A stretch of DNA of 64,000 bases from Chrysomallon squamiferum (taxonomy: Eukaryota; Mollusca; Gastropoda; Neomphalida; Peltospiridae): NCBI GenBank assembly GCA_012295275.1, contig CM022669.1, positions 7,810,989 through 7,874,988 on the forward strand, given 5' to 3'. The position numbers and the translations under genes were made by a program. This document shows, one piece after another, positions 46,528 through 58,405 of this stretch; within the stretch, counting starts at the first letter, position 1; each line of letters starts with the position of its first letter. The notes under the pieces were generated by a model that saw nothing but the letters and a program-made list of their open reading frames with translations, searched no databases and had not been told where the DNA came from.

Positions 46528-48427
46528 AACTCGCCTGGTAAAAAAAAAGTATTTTAAGATAAAAGGAAAATGGCCAAAATTTCTGTAAGACTATAATAAT
46601 TTATTAATTTTATTTTACCGAGAATTTAATTTTACTTCTGTTATTTTTTTTAATCTGTTCAGATAAAGTACTTAATGTGGGCAAAGTATTTCATTGGAAA
46701 AAAATGTCTTCTTATTTCTTCCTCTTTTTTTAAATTTATTTATTGTTTTTATTATTATTATTATTTTTTTTTTTTTTTTAAAGGGATAATGTGTTCAAAA
46801 TTAAGGTTTTGAATTCTGTTAAATTCTAATTTTTTTTTTTTTCAGATATAATACTCATGTTAGAAGTGATGTCTAGATTGTTTTTTTTTTTTTGTTGCTG
46901 CAATCAAGAATAAATAAAATTAGCCATGAAATCAAAGAAAAAAACAAATAAGTAACAACAATAAAAATACAAAATAGAGACATAAAAATAATTTATTTTA
47001 AAAAAATTGTCCAAAAATTTGATTTGATGTGTAAACATTGTTTTTAACAGACAGATCTTTGACCTGCAAACTGGAGTGTTATGTCACACAGACCAAAGAG
47101 AATGGGAATGTTTGTTGTGTGAATTATATTCATTGCTATGTAGCTTGTAATACCTACTGATTCTTTGAAGAAAAAAAAACACACAGAAACAAACAAGACC
47201 GGCTAAATAAAAATCAGTCATATGAAAGAATTTAGACTGGTTCAGTATAAATTATTTAGGAGGCAATCATTAATATGATTTGCACTGAGTGATTAATTTG
47301 TAGTTACAAGTCGGTACAGTAAGTTGGATTGTATGATCTGTGCTTTATTTGGCAATATTAAGGAATGACACTAGGTTTTTTGCAGTGTCAGAATAATTTT
47401 TTGCTATCAATGTTTTTTGGTTTTTTAAGTGAAGTTAGTGCTCAGGGATGTTGCCTTTTTAAAATGATATTTTTTTTTCAGTCTTCATTTCTTCTTTAAA
47501 AACAAAACAAATTAGTTTTAAGAATAATGTAGCTTTGTATAGAGCTTACATTTTCATTTCAGTTATTCACTAGTTGTTCTTTTTTTCGTTTTATATTATT
47601 TATTTATTTATTTATTTATTTATTGCTCTGTCTACTATAATTACTGCTTTCATTATTTATGCTTTTTAAATTACAGACCAAAATAAGAAATTTTATTTTG
47701 TACAATGAAAGTAGTTTTTGAATTGGGTGCCTTTCAGCATCAAGAATTAATTTTTGATTTCTTTTCTTTTTTGAGGAAAATTCTTTTAAAAATGCTCAGT
47801 ATATGACATCGCTCAGTGACATATTTATTTTTTAATATTTAAAAAAACAAAAAACAGATGTTGATATTGTGATATTTATGTTGCCATAAAAAAATAAATA
47901 TTAATAATTTATATAGTTTTATAAGATGCTTCATAAATATGCCTGCAAGAATGATTTTGTACATAACCCTTGGATAAGTGAATGTGCATGTCTTTATTTT
48001 TTTTATTTTTTTCATAAACTTTTTTTAAATGGCATATTTTAAGTGAAAATGTAAACAAATTATAATTATACTTTAGTGGACTATTGTAGAAAACAGAATC
48101 CCTTTATTCTTCTTTGAATGAAAGCAGTAAAATAAAACTCTCTTCGTGTTATTATCTGTTTATTTTATCTGTAAGCAAAAATAATGTTAACTGATAATCA
48201 AATTAAAAAATACACTAATAATTTTTGTTGTATTTTTGTTATGATTTGCTTACCAAGTAATAGTAATCCAGTTTTATTAATACAGATTTATATGAAACTA
48301 AATAATTATTCATTTTCATGGCATAAAGAAAACATTTTATCGTGGTTTCTGACTTGATAAATAAATATGTTATGTTCATTTTGGAAAAGTCTCTTCTTCA
48401 TTTTATAATTTTAATTTTCTTTTTCTC

Positions 48428-48429
<2 letters not shown>

Positions 48430-48508
<79 letters not shown>

Positions 48509-48520
48509 TTTATTTATTCT
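48430..48520 (+). repeat. (TTA)n then (TTTA)n microsatellite
   Basis: About 22 TTA triplets followed by six TTTA units. The poly-Ile open frame here is an artefact of the repeat. Confidence 0.96.
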
Positions 48521-49767
48521 CCTAAAACAACTTTTGTTAATTTTAAATCATGTTTCATTTTATTCATGTTAATCATGTAATTTCAAATTTTTGTTGTTGA
48601 ACACTTAAATGCTGTTTTCTTTCCTGTTTTTTTGTTTCTGATAACTTGCTTATTACTGCAAGAATAATGTAGATATATGAAGCCTGTCTTTAGGATTGTA
48701 TTAGATTTTGTAATGTTGTTTTCTAATAATTTTGTAATGTTCAGCATCTGTGCTGTGAATACTCTGAGCTGTTAATTACATTACAAAAATTTAATTAATG
48801 ATAATAGCATGGATCTTATTTTATAAATAAAAATGAATTTTTAATTTTTTTGGCTTTTATTTTATTTATTAAACATAAAGTAAAAAAAGATTATTAAAAA
48901 GTCAATAGAAAATTTATAGATTTTTTTACATGCCATATTTATGATAAAGCTTTTTTTTTTATAAACAACAAACATATAAGATTAAATAATAAATTATTCA
49001 AAGGCAAGCCAACATAATTACTAATTAATTTCAATTTGTAATATGTATTTATTTCTCCTTTCTCCTCTTGATGCTATATTTACAAAATCACTGTAGAATT
49101 TAAACGTTTTAAAAATCTTACTTAAATCATGATCCATCTATCTATGCATGCTGTAGTTTGTTTTTCTTAGTCATTGATGCTAGCTTATTAGATCATGTTT
49201 TTGTCATGTATTATTTCTTAACAACAATCAACTGTTAATCTATACCCTGAGATCATAATAAACATTTATACATAATCTGGTGTTTGTACGTGCTTTCTTT
49301 TAAAATAATTGTCTTAATATGCATACCTCATGAAGTAAAACTCTTTATCTAGTAACAGACTGCAAATAATTCCATACTACAACTATACATGGAATATACA
49401 CTGATATACACAATAACTCAAAATTTAGCCAATTTAATTTATTAAACAGTATAAAAATGCAAATGAATACAAGGTAACATTTTATAGATAGTGAAAGAAA
49501 ATAATAACAGTAACATAACTAACACACAACAACCTGTATCTCATTTGGTTAAGTGAATTTTTTTTATTTTTATGGAAACAGATCATGTAATCCAGTTCAT
49601 TAAACATGCAAGATAATATATCACTATAACGTTCAACTGCCAGAAATAGTCTGCTAAAAATGCAAGGAAGTTTTTAGTTTCAAAACTGGCACACTTAGAA
49701 TAAAATGCACATTTTACTTAAGATGTAAAATGGCAATCAACTGAATCATTTTGCCTGTGCACTAAGA

Positions 49768-50064
49768 CAGTGGTTCCCATCCATGGACCCCAGTGGATTC
49801 ACAGAGACTACTGTTAGCCAAACTTAAAATGTCAAGAAGCTGCAGTGTCAAATGTAATTATATTAACTTATGATAATGCTGACAAAGATAAATTTTTAAA
49901 ATTTACCTGTCTTTAATTGCGAACCGAGTTAGAAACATCTTTCAGTTTAATATGACACTGGGAAAATGAGTTTGATAATAAAATCAGCATGCTGAGAACT
50001 TGTGCCGTCAAAAGTGGGGCTTTTGGGAAAACATGTTTCGATAAAGAGATGTTTGGAACCACTG
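49768..50064. mobile_element. Non-autonomous hAT-type element (MITE), about 297 bp
   Basis: The left end CAGTGGTTCCCA and the reverse complement of the right end (CAGTGGTTCCAA) form terminal inverted repeats typical of hAT transposons. The flanking 8-mers CACTAAGA and CTCTAAAA match at 6 of 8 positions and fit the hAT target duplication style nTnTAnAn. The interior has no open frame, so movement would need a transposase from elsewhere. Confidence 0.72.
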
Positions 50065-52005
50065 CTCTAAAAACAGTGAAATTTCTCTATTACATTACGA
50101 TATGATAACAAAGCACATGGTTAACAAGCACTAATTCACTAAGATTAAAACCTTAAATATACATTAATTTTTAACAAAAAATACTTTCATCATTTTCTTT
50201 ATTTATCCCTCTCCACAAATAATATTTTAACAGCATCAGCAGAATAATATTATGTAGATAAACAAAAATGTATGTAACAGTCAAACAATAGCCACGTAAT
50301 ATATACAAAGCTTTTCCTCTGACATTCGACTCAGCTGCAGACACCAGTGACAAAATGACTCAGTTTACAATAGAGGTTGAATCTGTGGTATATCTTCCTG
50401 TAACAGACACCCCCCACATGAGTGTTGATTTACAACAGTTTGCTCCTATAGCATGTTAATTTTTTCACTCAGTCCCTCGTGGTATATCTTTCATCTTGTC
50501 GAACCCCAATATTTCTTTTTTATTATTCTTTTCTCATTTCAGATACATTGCTTAATACCAAAATGAAAATTACATATACATATGAAGAGTCTCTTTAAAA
50601 ACAGTGTTAAGTTGGTTTCTGTAACATCACGTTTTTTTAATTATCACATAGATTTTGTATTTTTCTAATGTTCAACAGCTTCTCTGTGAATATTCTAATT
50701 TGATTCTGATCTGATAACTACATTACAAAAATGTAATTAATGTTAATATTATGGACACCATTTTCATATTTATATATTTTTGTTTTTAAGGGCATTTTTC
50801 TTTTGTTTTTTTGTTACAGTTCTTATTTTTTCTTTTTTTAAAACTGAAAAATGAAAGTGATTTATTTAAAATAAAAAATTAAACTTTCAATAATTTTGAG
50901 ACTGTCAATTTAATTTTTTAAAATTCGATAATAAGTAATTTTTTATTATTATTATTATTTTTTTTATTCTAAATAAAGAAAACAAAAGATTATTAAGAAG
51001 TCAATAGTAAATTTTTTGAATTTTTATAATACTTTCCTGTGATAACAAAGATACTGGATATGATATGTTTGCATTTACAGAACCTGGCTATGATGAACCC
51101 ATAGCACATTATAAAACAATAAATAAATTTAAAAAACCAGACAAATAAACAAACAAACAAACTGGTAAATTGAAGAGAAAAACAAATTCTATATTAAAAT
51201 TAACAATTCAAATTCAGATTTGAAAATGGAGCTTAATGTCATTAAATCATGAACCAAATTATCCATACCCTGAAAATTATCTCAAAAAGAATCTGATTTC
51301 AATAATATAATGATTTTGAAAAAAAATAATAATAAAAACAAATAAAGATTAGTTATTTTCAAAATTTCAAATATTTAAACTTATAGTCTCAAAATTATTT
51401 TTATTTTATTTATTTTTATTTTTGGTTTTAAATAAATCATTTTCATTTTTGATTTTAAAAAATATAGTAAGACTTGTAAAAAAAAACATAAAAAAACAAG
51501 CCCAAAACAATCATGTCCTTAAAATCAAAATACATAAATCTCAAAGGAATGAAATTAAATGTATTAATAATGCAGATATGAAGATAATTCAAATCATAAT
51601 ATATGAAGTTTATGCATAAAGTATTAAATTAGATATTACTAGTAGATTTTGTCCAGCTTAAAAGAGCCCATTGTCACTAGAAGATTCTTTCTTTAGTTTT
51701 TAAGAAAAGCACTAAGTACATAAGGACAGTTCCATAATTTTTACATTCTTTATAAATCTGTTTGCACACATACTCACATATTCAAGGTTCAATTAAAATA
51801 AAAAATATAAAATGACTTGTTACACTGATAAAAATTATCACTTATTTCATCACAGTTAATATATGAAACTAGAAATCAACAGTTATTTCATATTAGATCA
51901 AAAAGATTAGCACTAATATAATGTTAGTATTGAAAAATAGGTGTCTATGTATGTGTGTATGTGTGCACTGAAGAACAATTATAAAATGAAATATTACAAA
52001 TTATA

Positions 52006-52036
<31 letters not shown>

Positions 52037-52158
52037 ATACATTAAACAAACTGGGAGTAATTCAGGAAGAAACAAAAAATTCAATACTAGGCTTAAACTA
52101 GTTAAGTACAAAAATTTTGCTATCAACATGGAATTTATATAAACTTCTCCAAAGAAAT

Positions 52159-52164
52159 TTTATT
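52159..52164 (-). terminator. Possible polyadenylation signal of the ITPRIP-like gene
   Basis: TTTATT on + (AATAAA on -), about 145 bases past the stop of the minus-strand gene. Other AATAAA hexamers lie nearby, so the choice is uncertain. Confidence 0.35.
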
Positions 52165-52308
52165 TTCAAATTGTTTTATACAAAGAAAAATATATAAATA
52201 AATTAAATAAAAAAAAAAAGCCATAAAAATAAAAAAAAATTAATATAACAATTTCTTTCCTTCTGTTTTTTTTTTTTTTCATCTGATAAGCAGAAAGGTT
52301 TTTCTTGG

Positions 52309-54552
52309 TCAACCAAACATAAAAAATTCATATTCCCACATCTCCATCGAAAATTCCTCTTTGACACAGGACTGGAGTCCCGTCTCATTCAGCCTATCCT
52401 TAATGAAGTTAGTCATTTTCTCAGCCAGTTCATTGTTTAATTCAGCAAAAAGATTTTCCTGACGTCCTCCATGAAGTACAGCAAGAATCTTCAAAGCTGG
52501 CATCTGTTTCTCTAAGTGTGGATTATGAATGAAGAAAGATGGCAGCCACATGCTCTGCAGTGCAGAACGAAGAAAATGAATACAGTCTGAGATTCTGTCT
52601 GGTAACTTCTCAATTGTCCAATGATGAGGGTTGGATTCAAGTAGCAAGGAAAAAAAGAACAGATTCCAAATGGAATGATTTGACTTCTCCTCTGCTGAGC
52701 AGGGAAGATTTAAAACTGTTGGAAAACAAAGCCTTGAGAACGTGCAGGCAGATCTTGTGACATCCATCAACTCCAGACAATTCAAATCTCTGATCCATTG
52801 TATTCAGATAAGCTGATTCAAGATCACTGCAACAAAGATGCCAGAAACATTCAGAAGCCAAAGTTGAGTTCCTGAATATTCTTGACTGTTTGGTGGAAGA
52901 TGTTTTAAGTTCTTGAATGTTCCATGGTGGAACTGCATAAACAGCAGGCAGAAAAGATGATTCGTGACAGAGAAGAGGAACTGCAGGAACAAGTTTGATG
53001 TTAACTTCCGTAATGCCCAGACCAAGTCCATGAAGAATGCGAGTGTCCAGTGACAGTGAGAGCTCTGAAGACTGTGGTTTGTGGAGAGTGAATGGCAGAC
53101 GATCCATTACTGTCTTGTGTTTGGTCCCCAGATTGTTCAAAGCTTTTTCCACCAGAGTGTGAGCAGCAGCTAAAACTTCGTAAGGAAGAAGAGAGACTGT
53201 CATGTCATCTCCCACTAACACTCTCTTCATCAGTGGATTCTTTTCACACACTTTGTACTGAACACTCTCTTTCTGAACTCCCAACACAACACGTCCTGGA
53301 GGTATCTCTGTGGTCACTGAGTGATGAAACACATTGAGTGCGTGACAACTGTTTGCCTTCAAAACCATCAGACAGTCAAACTGATTGGCTTTTCCAAACC
53401 TGAGACCTTTTGACATGCTTCCAATTCCCTTCATCTGCAGCACAGTGACAGGACTCTGTATCTGCTGAAACTCCTTCTCCAACAACATTAGCACATAGCT
53501 GACCATCAGACTGGCTGCAGACCACTGCTCAAGTTTTACTGGGCAATTTGTCTGATAGAACTGCAGAACTTCCTTCAGCATACTGTCCAATGATGTGTTG
53601 GTTAGATCAAAATCTTCCACAGTTCCAAACTGCCACTGGTGTTGTTCTTGTGTTGTTTCCAATTCGTGCCATGCCAGTGCAGCATCCCTAGCAGCAGCCC
53701 CATCAGTGGCAAAATTAAAAGCATCAAAAGGCAGAGAAGGAGTTTGTTGTTTTGGTCTCCTCCAGCTGCTACGACGCAGTAAACGTGGTGACTGTAAGCT
53801 GGTAGCACTTCTGCTTTCATTCAGACTTGGAGTTGGCTCACATCTAGTCATTCCATTTGATCCTATGCCAAGGGTCTTGTCGAGCTCAACTAAAAATTTA
53901 TCTATAGTACAGTGTAGAAATGATTCTGTGTCTGTTTTCTTTGACAACATCCTGCTTTTACTTGACGATGAACTAAACACTATCAGCTGAATGGGGCACT
54001 TTTCTTTTGGCACAGGCACTTTCACTTCAGGCACTGAGTCATTCACCTGCTCAAGATTACTCTGCTCCTTTTTCACAATGGTGTAACTTCCTCTTCTTAT
54101 GTGTGTTCTTTTTTTTGCAGGAATCTGTACACCCAAGGCTTTGGAAGAAAACTTCTTGTAAATAATTCGAAAGGCACATATTCCTAATAAACCAAATATT
54201 ACTGATAAGGCTATGATCACTGAATAGTTCATTAGAGAAGCTGCCTGAATATTTTTCTGTATTGTTAAATCTATAAGGCTCTCACAGGATGGTGTTACAT
54301 TTTCCAAGATGTCATTTGTTTCACTGTCATTAGTCTGAATTCTTCCAAACCCATAGAAAAACCTAAGTCCTCTGAAAACTCTGGTCCAAACAGAATCTCT
54401 AGGTTGAAATTTTTGTTCATCTTCATAAAGGTCATTTTGCTGTATCTGATCACTATTGTCCTGCTGTTGGTCTTGACATTTATGTATAAGAAAGTGAAAT
54501 GTTATGTTGTAGGAAAGGTCATCAGTAAGTGACAACCATTTATTTAAAATAT
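52309..54552 (-). CDS. ITPRIP-like / Mab-21 domain membrane protein, large 3' exon with frameshift
   Basis: The exon begins after an acceptor (ATTTTACAG, read on -) at 54552 and runs to TGA at 52309-52311, about 740 codons; upstream exon(s) with the start are not identified. Order: N-terminal region, one membrane segment (NYSVIIALSVIFGLLGICAF), a basic/Ser-rich linker, then a Mab-21/nucleotidyltransferase-like domain (MKGIGSMSKGLRFGKANQFD, PPGRVVLGVQ, CHKICLHVLKALF, HHWTIEKLPDRISDCIHFL). This order fits ITPRIP/ITPRIPL proteins, which bind the IP3 receptor in vertebrates; that role is not shown here. The frame changes at a run of seven T on the coding strand (52650-52656): one frame ends ...VLFFLAT-stop while the family-like continuation (LLLESNPHHW) is in another. 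One base gained or lost in the run explains it. Assembly error and pseudogene both remain possible. Confidence 0.82.
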
Positions 54553-55552
54553 CTGTAAAATAAACATCATAATATTAAACATTTTAACAGATAAAAAAAA
54601 AAAATAAAAAGCAACTCTATAAATTAATGTGAAAAAATTAAATAAATGATTATTTGTGACACAGACAGTTACAGTATATACCAAAAAAAAAAAAAAAAAA
54701 CTTTATAAAGTGATTGTAAATTAATAATATAAAAATAACTTTAACATTTCTATCAAATATTGTCGTTAGAAGTCGAAATAACCGAAATAAGCTAAAACTA
54801 TCTCGCTTCTAATTATTATTATTATTATTTTTCTCTTTTTTTTTGCATCTGATTCCTGACAGAGTTTGAGGTATTGAAGAATTGGCCAAGTAAAATTGGA
54901 TTTGTAAATTTTGTTTGCTTGTACGAAAAGTTCTAGTGCCGTGACTTCACGCTGACAAAAAGTGAAAAACTTTTAACGGCTGGTCATTTATGACTATTAG
55001 TCTATATTATTTATTTATTTGCCTTTATGATTATTATTATTATAATAACACAATACCAACTTTTATATAGAAGCATCATCCTGAAATGCTACTGCGTTCG
55101 CCAGATCTATTCTAGATGTCAGAACTTTCGATTCTCATACTTAAAAAAATTAATTTCAAAAAAAAAAAAAAAAAAAAAAATATTATTAGAGTAGCCTCCC
55201 CTCTATTACTGTATTAATTAGCTCCCATTACTGCATGTCGTTAACAAATGAGAAGACGAGACTAATTAAACATACACACATACACACACACATAATAAAA
55301 TAAATAAATAATAAATCTAGAGACTGATTATCAGACAAACAATGTTCTCTTCAAAAACGACAAAAAAATAAGACAAACAACAACATAGATTGGCTTGTCT
55401 TAATGTATAAATGTCATCATCAAATATCTTAATATGCAACTGTTCGTGTTCCCCTCACTATAGTGGATGGTAATGGTATTGTGCTTAATTGTAAAGTTAT
55501 TTTGCACGTCGAAATAATAATAATAATAATAATAATAATATTGCCGTTGTCG

Positions 55553-55601
<49 letters not shown>

Positions 55602-55962
55602 GTGAATTGTTTAATCTTCCATATATCTGTGTGTATGTGTTTGTATGTATGTATATATGTACGCATGTATGTATGTTTGTATGTACGTACGTATGTATGT
55701 ATGTATGTTTGTATGAATGTGGCGCATGTGTGTAGCTAGCTATATTAATATGTAGGTGTGTTTATAGGTATGCAATATCAAGGAATTATTTGGAGATAAA
55801 TATTTTTTGTGTGTGCATTTGGTTTGTTGTTTCATTTTGTGGATTTTAAATGCTTCTAAATGTTATTAAACATTTATAGTAATTATTTTCTTCTCTTTTA
55901 TTATTTTCTTAAACTTATTTTTTATTATTTCATTTTAACTTTTTTGTAATCATTATTTTATC

Positions 55963-55998
<36 letters not shown>

Positions 55999-56220
55999 TA
56001 TTTATTATTATTTTATTTATTTTATTTATTTATTTTTGTTAGTAGTAATAATAATAATAAAATATTTTTTTTAAATGTGTGTGGTGAAACTGAATATCGC
56101 AGCATAATGAAAATTCTTATTTTACTGTTACTAAATAACATTAATCAACTAGATATATATTAAACACACGCACACACACAACACATGCACACACACACAC
56201 ACACACAAAAATTTGCTTCA
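54553..56220. other. Region between divergent genes, repeat-rich
   Basis: Presumably holds the 5' exon(s) of the minus-strand ITPRIP-like gene, but none can be fixed from sequence. Contains AAT and ATT runs (55515-55600, 55967-56060), a TATG/GTAC stretch (55620-55722) and several A homopolymers. Confidence 0.55.
55515..55600 (+). repeat. (AAT)n and (ATT)n back-to-back microsatellite
   Basis: About nine AAT triplets, a short TTGCCGTTGTCGTTG spacer, then about 15 ATT triplets. The arms are complementary. A second ATT run lies at 55967-56000. Confidence 0.95.
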
Positions 56221-56224
56221 ACTT

Positions 56225-56521
56225 TCGATACACTACTGATAAATAGAGGCGTGAGTACCCCGAGAGCGTTTCTTGGCAACATGACGCAGTGACGTCACGA
56301 GCCTTTTGTTCAAACCTATCCGAATGCTTATTGGGAAAAACAGGCGCCCATAACCCGCGAGTTAAACCGTCCTGTAAAGGTGACAAATTTTATTTCGAGG
56401 AAAGAAAACGTTCACAGAGGATTTATACTTCAGATTTAACATGACATAGACGTGACTTTAAAAAAAAAAAAAAACACACATAAGAACACACAACAGCGCT
56501 GGTTCGCTAGTTGAAAGCGAA
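56225..56521 (+). promoter_or_regulatory. CpG-bearing promoter with RFX-like, CRE and CCAAT sites
   Basis: Composition rises sharply here. TTGGCAAC (RFX-type half-site, within GTTTCTTGGCAAC 56268-56280) is followed by TGACGCAG (56282-56289), a perfect CRE TGACGTCA (56290-56297) and an inverted CCAAT, ATTGG (56330-56334). The start codon of the plus-strand gene is at 56522. The region could also serve the divergent minus-strand gene. No TATA box is evident. Confidence 0.6.
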
Positions 56522-56980
56522 ATGAAATATAAAAGAGAGACGGGCGGTACATTGCCTCGCGTGTGTATTCTGCTTCTAGCAGTTTTATTGCAGACGATAG
56601 GTGGGTGAAAAAATCAATAATCTAAACATTCTTCTTTTTTTATTATTTCTTTTTTTTGTGTGTAAAAGTAATAATAAGTGACACACACACACGCGCACAC
56701 AGAGCTCACTATTATGACGTTTACGACAAATAAAATTATAAAATTTAAAATTTTAAAAATTATATATAAAGCATATTATTGACTACTGAAGTTAACCAGG
56801 ATTTCACTTTTTAATTTATTTTACAAAGGATAATATTTCACTATGATATCACTGATTTTTATTTAAAAGTAAATAAACTATTAAACAAATAAACTTTTTC
56901 CCTTCCATTCTTCCTTTTTATGGTTTTAAACATCGTATCGATAGATATACAAGAAATTTGTTTTTCTTTTAGGTTATTTG

Positions 56981-57011
<31 letters not shown>

Positions 57012-58206
57012 AAATGTTAATCTGTTTATTAAAATTAATGTGATACATTCATAAATTTTATTTAAAATCTAATTAAGTACAGTTAACTAGTTACTACTAC
57101 TACTACTACTACTAAACACACTCCTGTTTCTACCTATGATACTGCTACTATTAATTTTCTACAAACTGTCATATTATAATTATTATTACTATCATTAAAA
57201 CCAGTATAATATTACAAACGCTATACCACTTGTACATGGGTAATTACAATATTTTTTTTTTTCTGAACATTTACATGAAAACATCATAATGTATGATAGA
57301 TTACCATGACGATAAATATTAAACAACTGTTTAAACAACAGTTACAACAACAGTGCAGCTACTACTGCTACCATTACATTAAAAAGTACTACTAATTAAG
57401 CTATAAGTTTACATACTATTATTATTATTTACTACCATTAAATTAAAAGTTTAATTACTATTACTACTGTTGTTATATTAATATTAACAGTATTAAAAAC
57501 AAAAAAGAAAACTCCATTTTTTCTTTTTTTTTAATGCTACTTTCACTATCATTCTAAACATTTGTAACTAATAAAGAATAATAATAATAAAAAACAAACT
57601 TCACAGAAAATCTATTGTTCTCTACTGTTATAACTGAATAGCTAAATTAACAAAACCATTCACTTACGGTAGCAGATTTTTGACTTCGCATGAATCTAAA
57701 CGTAATAAAAAAAATCAATGGAACAAAATTTGATTATCCATAATTCATTATTATAAAGAAATTTTTTAAATATCATAGCCCTTTATCAAAAGTTTATTTA
57801 AAATGTTATTGTTCCTATAGATATAATATTAAAACCATAAAAATATATCCTTAAAACTTCATTCACTACAGTTATTGTTTTTTGAGTTATCATCATTGTA
57901 ATTATCATTATTATTATAATTTTTGTTTCTAGTTACTAAACATTATCATTCATTATATTTTTGGTTTTCTTTCTTTTTTTAATTTATTTATTATTATTTT
58001 TAATTTTTCTTATTACTACCATTTTTATTACTGTTTATATTTTGAAATTTCAGAACTTTCAGTGAAATAATTATTCTTCATAACTGTCTGCAGTATTAGA
58101 ATGAAAATCTTCAAGAAATTCTTATTATTTTCCACAGTATTACAACTACTACTACTTCTACTACTATTGCCACTACTACTTGTACTACTACTACTACTAC
58201 TACAAC

Positions 58207-58250
<44 letters not shown>

Positions 58251-58405
58251 TTTTGTTGTTGTTGTTGTTGTTATCAGGAATGTTTTTGTTTTTTCTCAGA
58301 TTCTGTTGACAGTGTGTGTAACTGTACCACTGACTGTGTAATAAGCTGTTCAGCTGGAGAATACTTTGAATCAGGAAACTGCCTAACTTGTCCAAAAGGA
58401 TACTA
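56522..58405 (+). CDS. 5' end of a secreted or membrane cysteine-rich protein
   Basis: Exon 1, 56522-56600: ATG then MKYKRETGGTLPRVCILLLA and VLLQTI, a signal peptide with a basic N-part and hydrophobic core; donor G|GTGGGT, phase 1. Exon 2, 58300-58405: acceptor TTTTCTCAG, phase 1 in, phase 2 out, donor TA|GTAAGT. It encodes DSVDSVCNCTTDCVISCSAG, EYFESGNCLTCPKGY. The Cys spacing and the C-x2-C-PKGY(Y) ending resemble GCC2/GCC3 or ephrin-receptor-like cysteine-rich modules; a TNF-receptor-like module is an alternative. The phases agree exactly. Cleavage after ...QTIG is plausible. The rest of the gene must lie beyond the window, because no further exon is recognised in the last 5.6 kb. Confidence 0.6.
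56984..57113 (+). repeat. (AAT)n and (TAC)n runs in intron 1
   Basis: AAT triplets at 56984-57010 and TAC triplets at 57093-57113, both inside the intron between the signal-peptide exon and the cysteine-rich exon. Confidence 0.9.
58147..58273 (+). repeat. (TAC)n-(TTA)n-(GTT)n compound triplet repeat
   Basis: Triplet tracts directly upstream of exon 58300-58405, running from CTACTACTA through 15 ATT units to six GTT units. The polyleucine open frame in this stretch that reaches the exon is an artefact: the exon uses a different frame after its acceptor. Confidence 0.93.

Larger units (their letters stand above)
44513..52157. other. Intergenic region between CSK and the ITPRIP-like gene
   Basis: CSK and the ITPRIP-like gene converge here. 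It is strongly AT-rich with many T and A homopolymers and no supported coding sequence. It contains a TTA/TTTA microsatellite (48430-48520), TTTA runs near 47600, a MITE at 49768-50064 and an RFX-type palindrome at 46515. Confidence 0.65.

Noticed and set aside
56141-56386. Minus-strand 81-codon ORF overlapping the CRE promoter
   Set aside because: No ATG; openness follows from the GC-richer promoter and an adjacent CA repeat.
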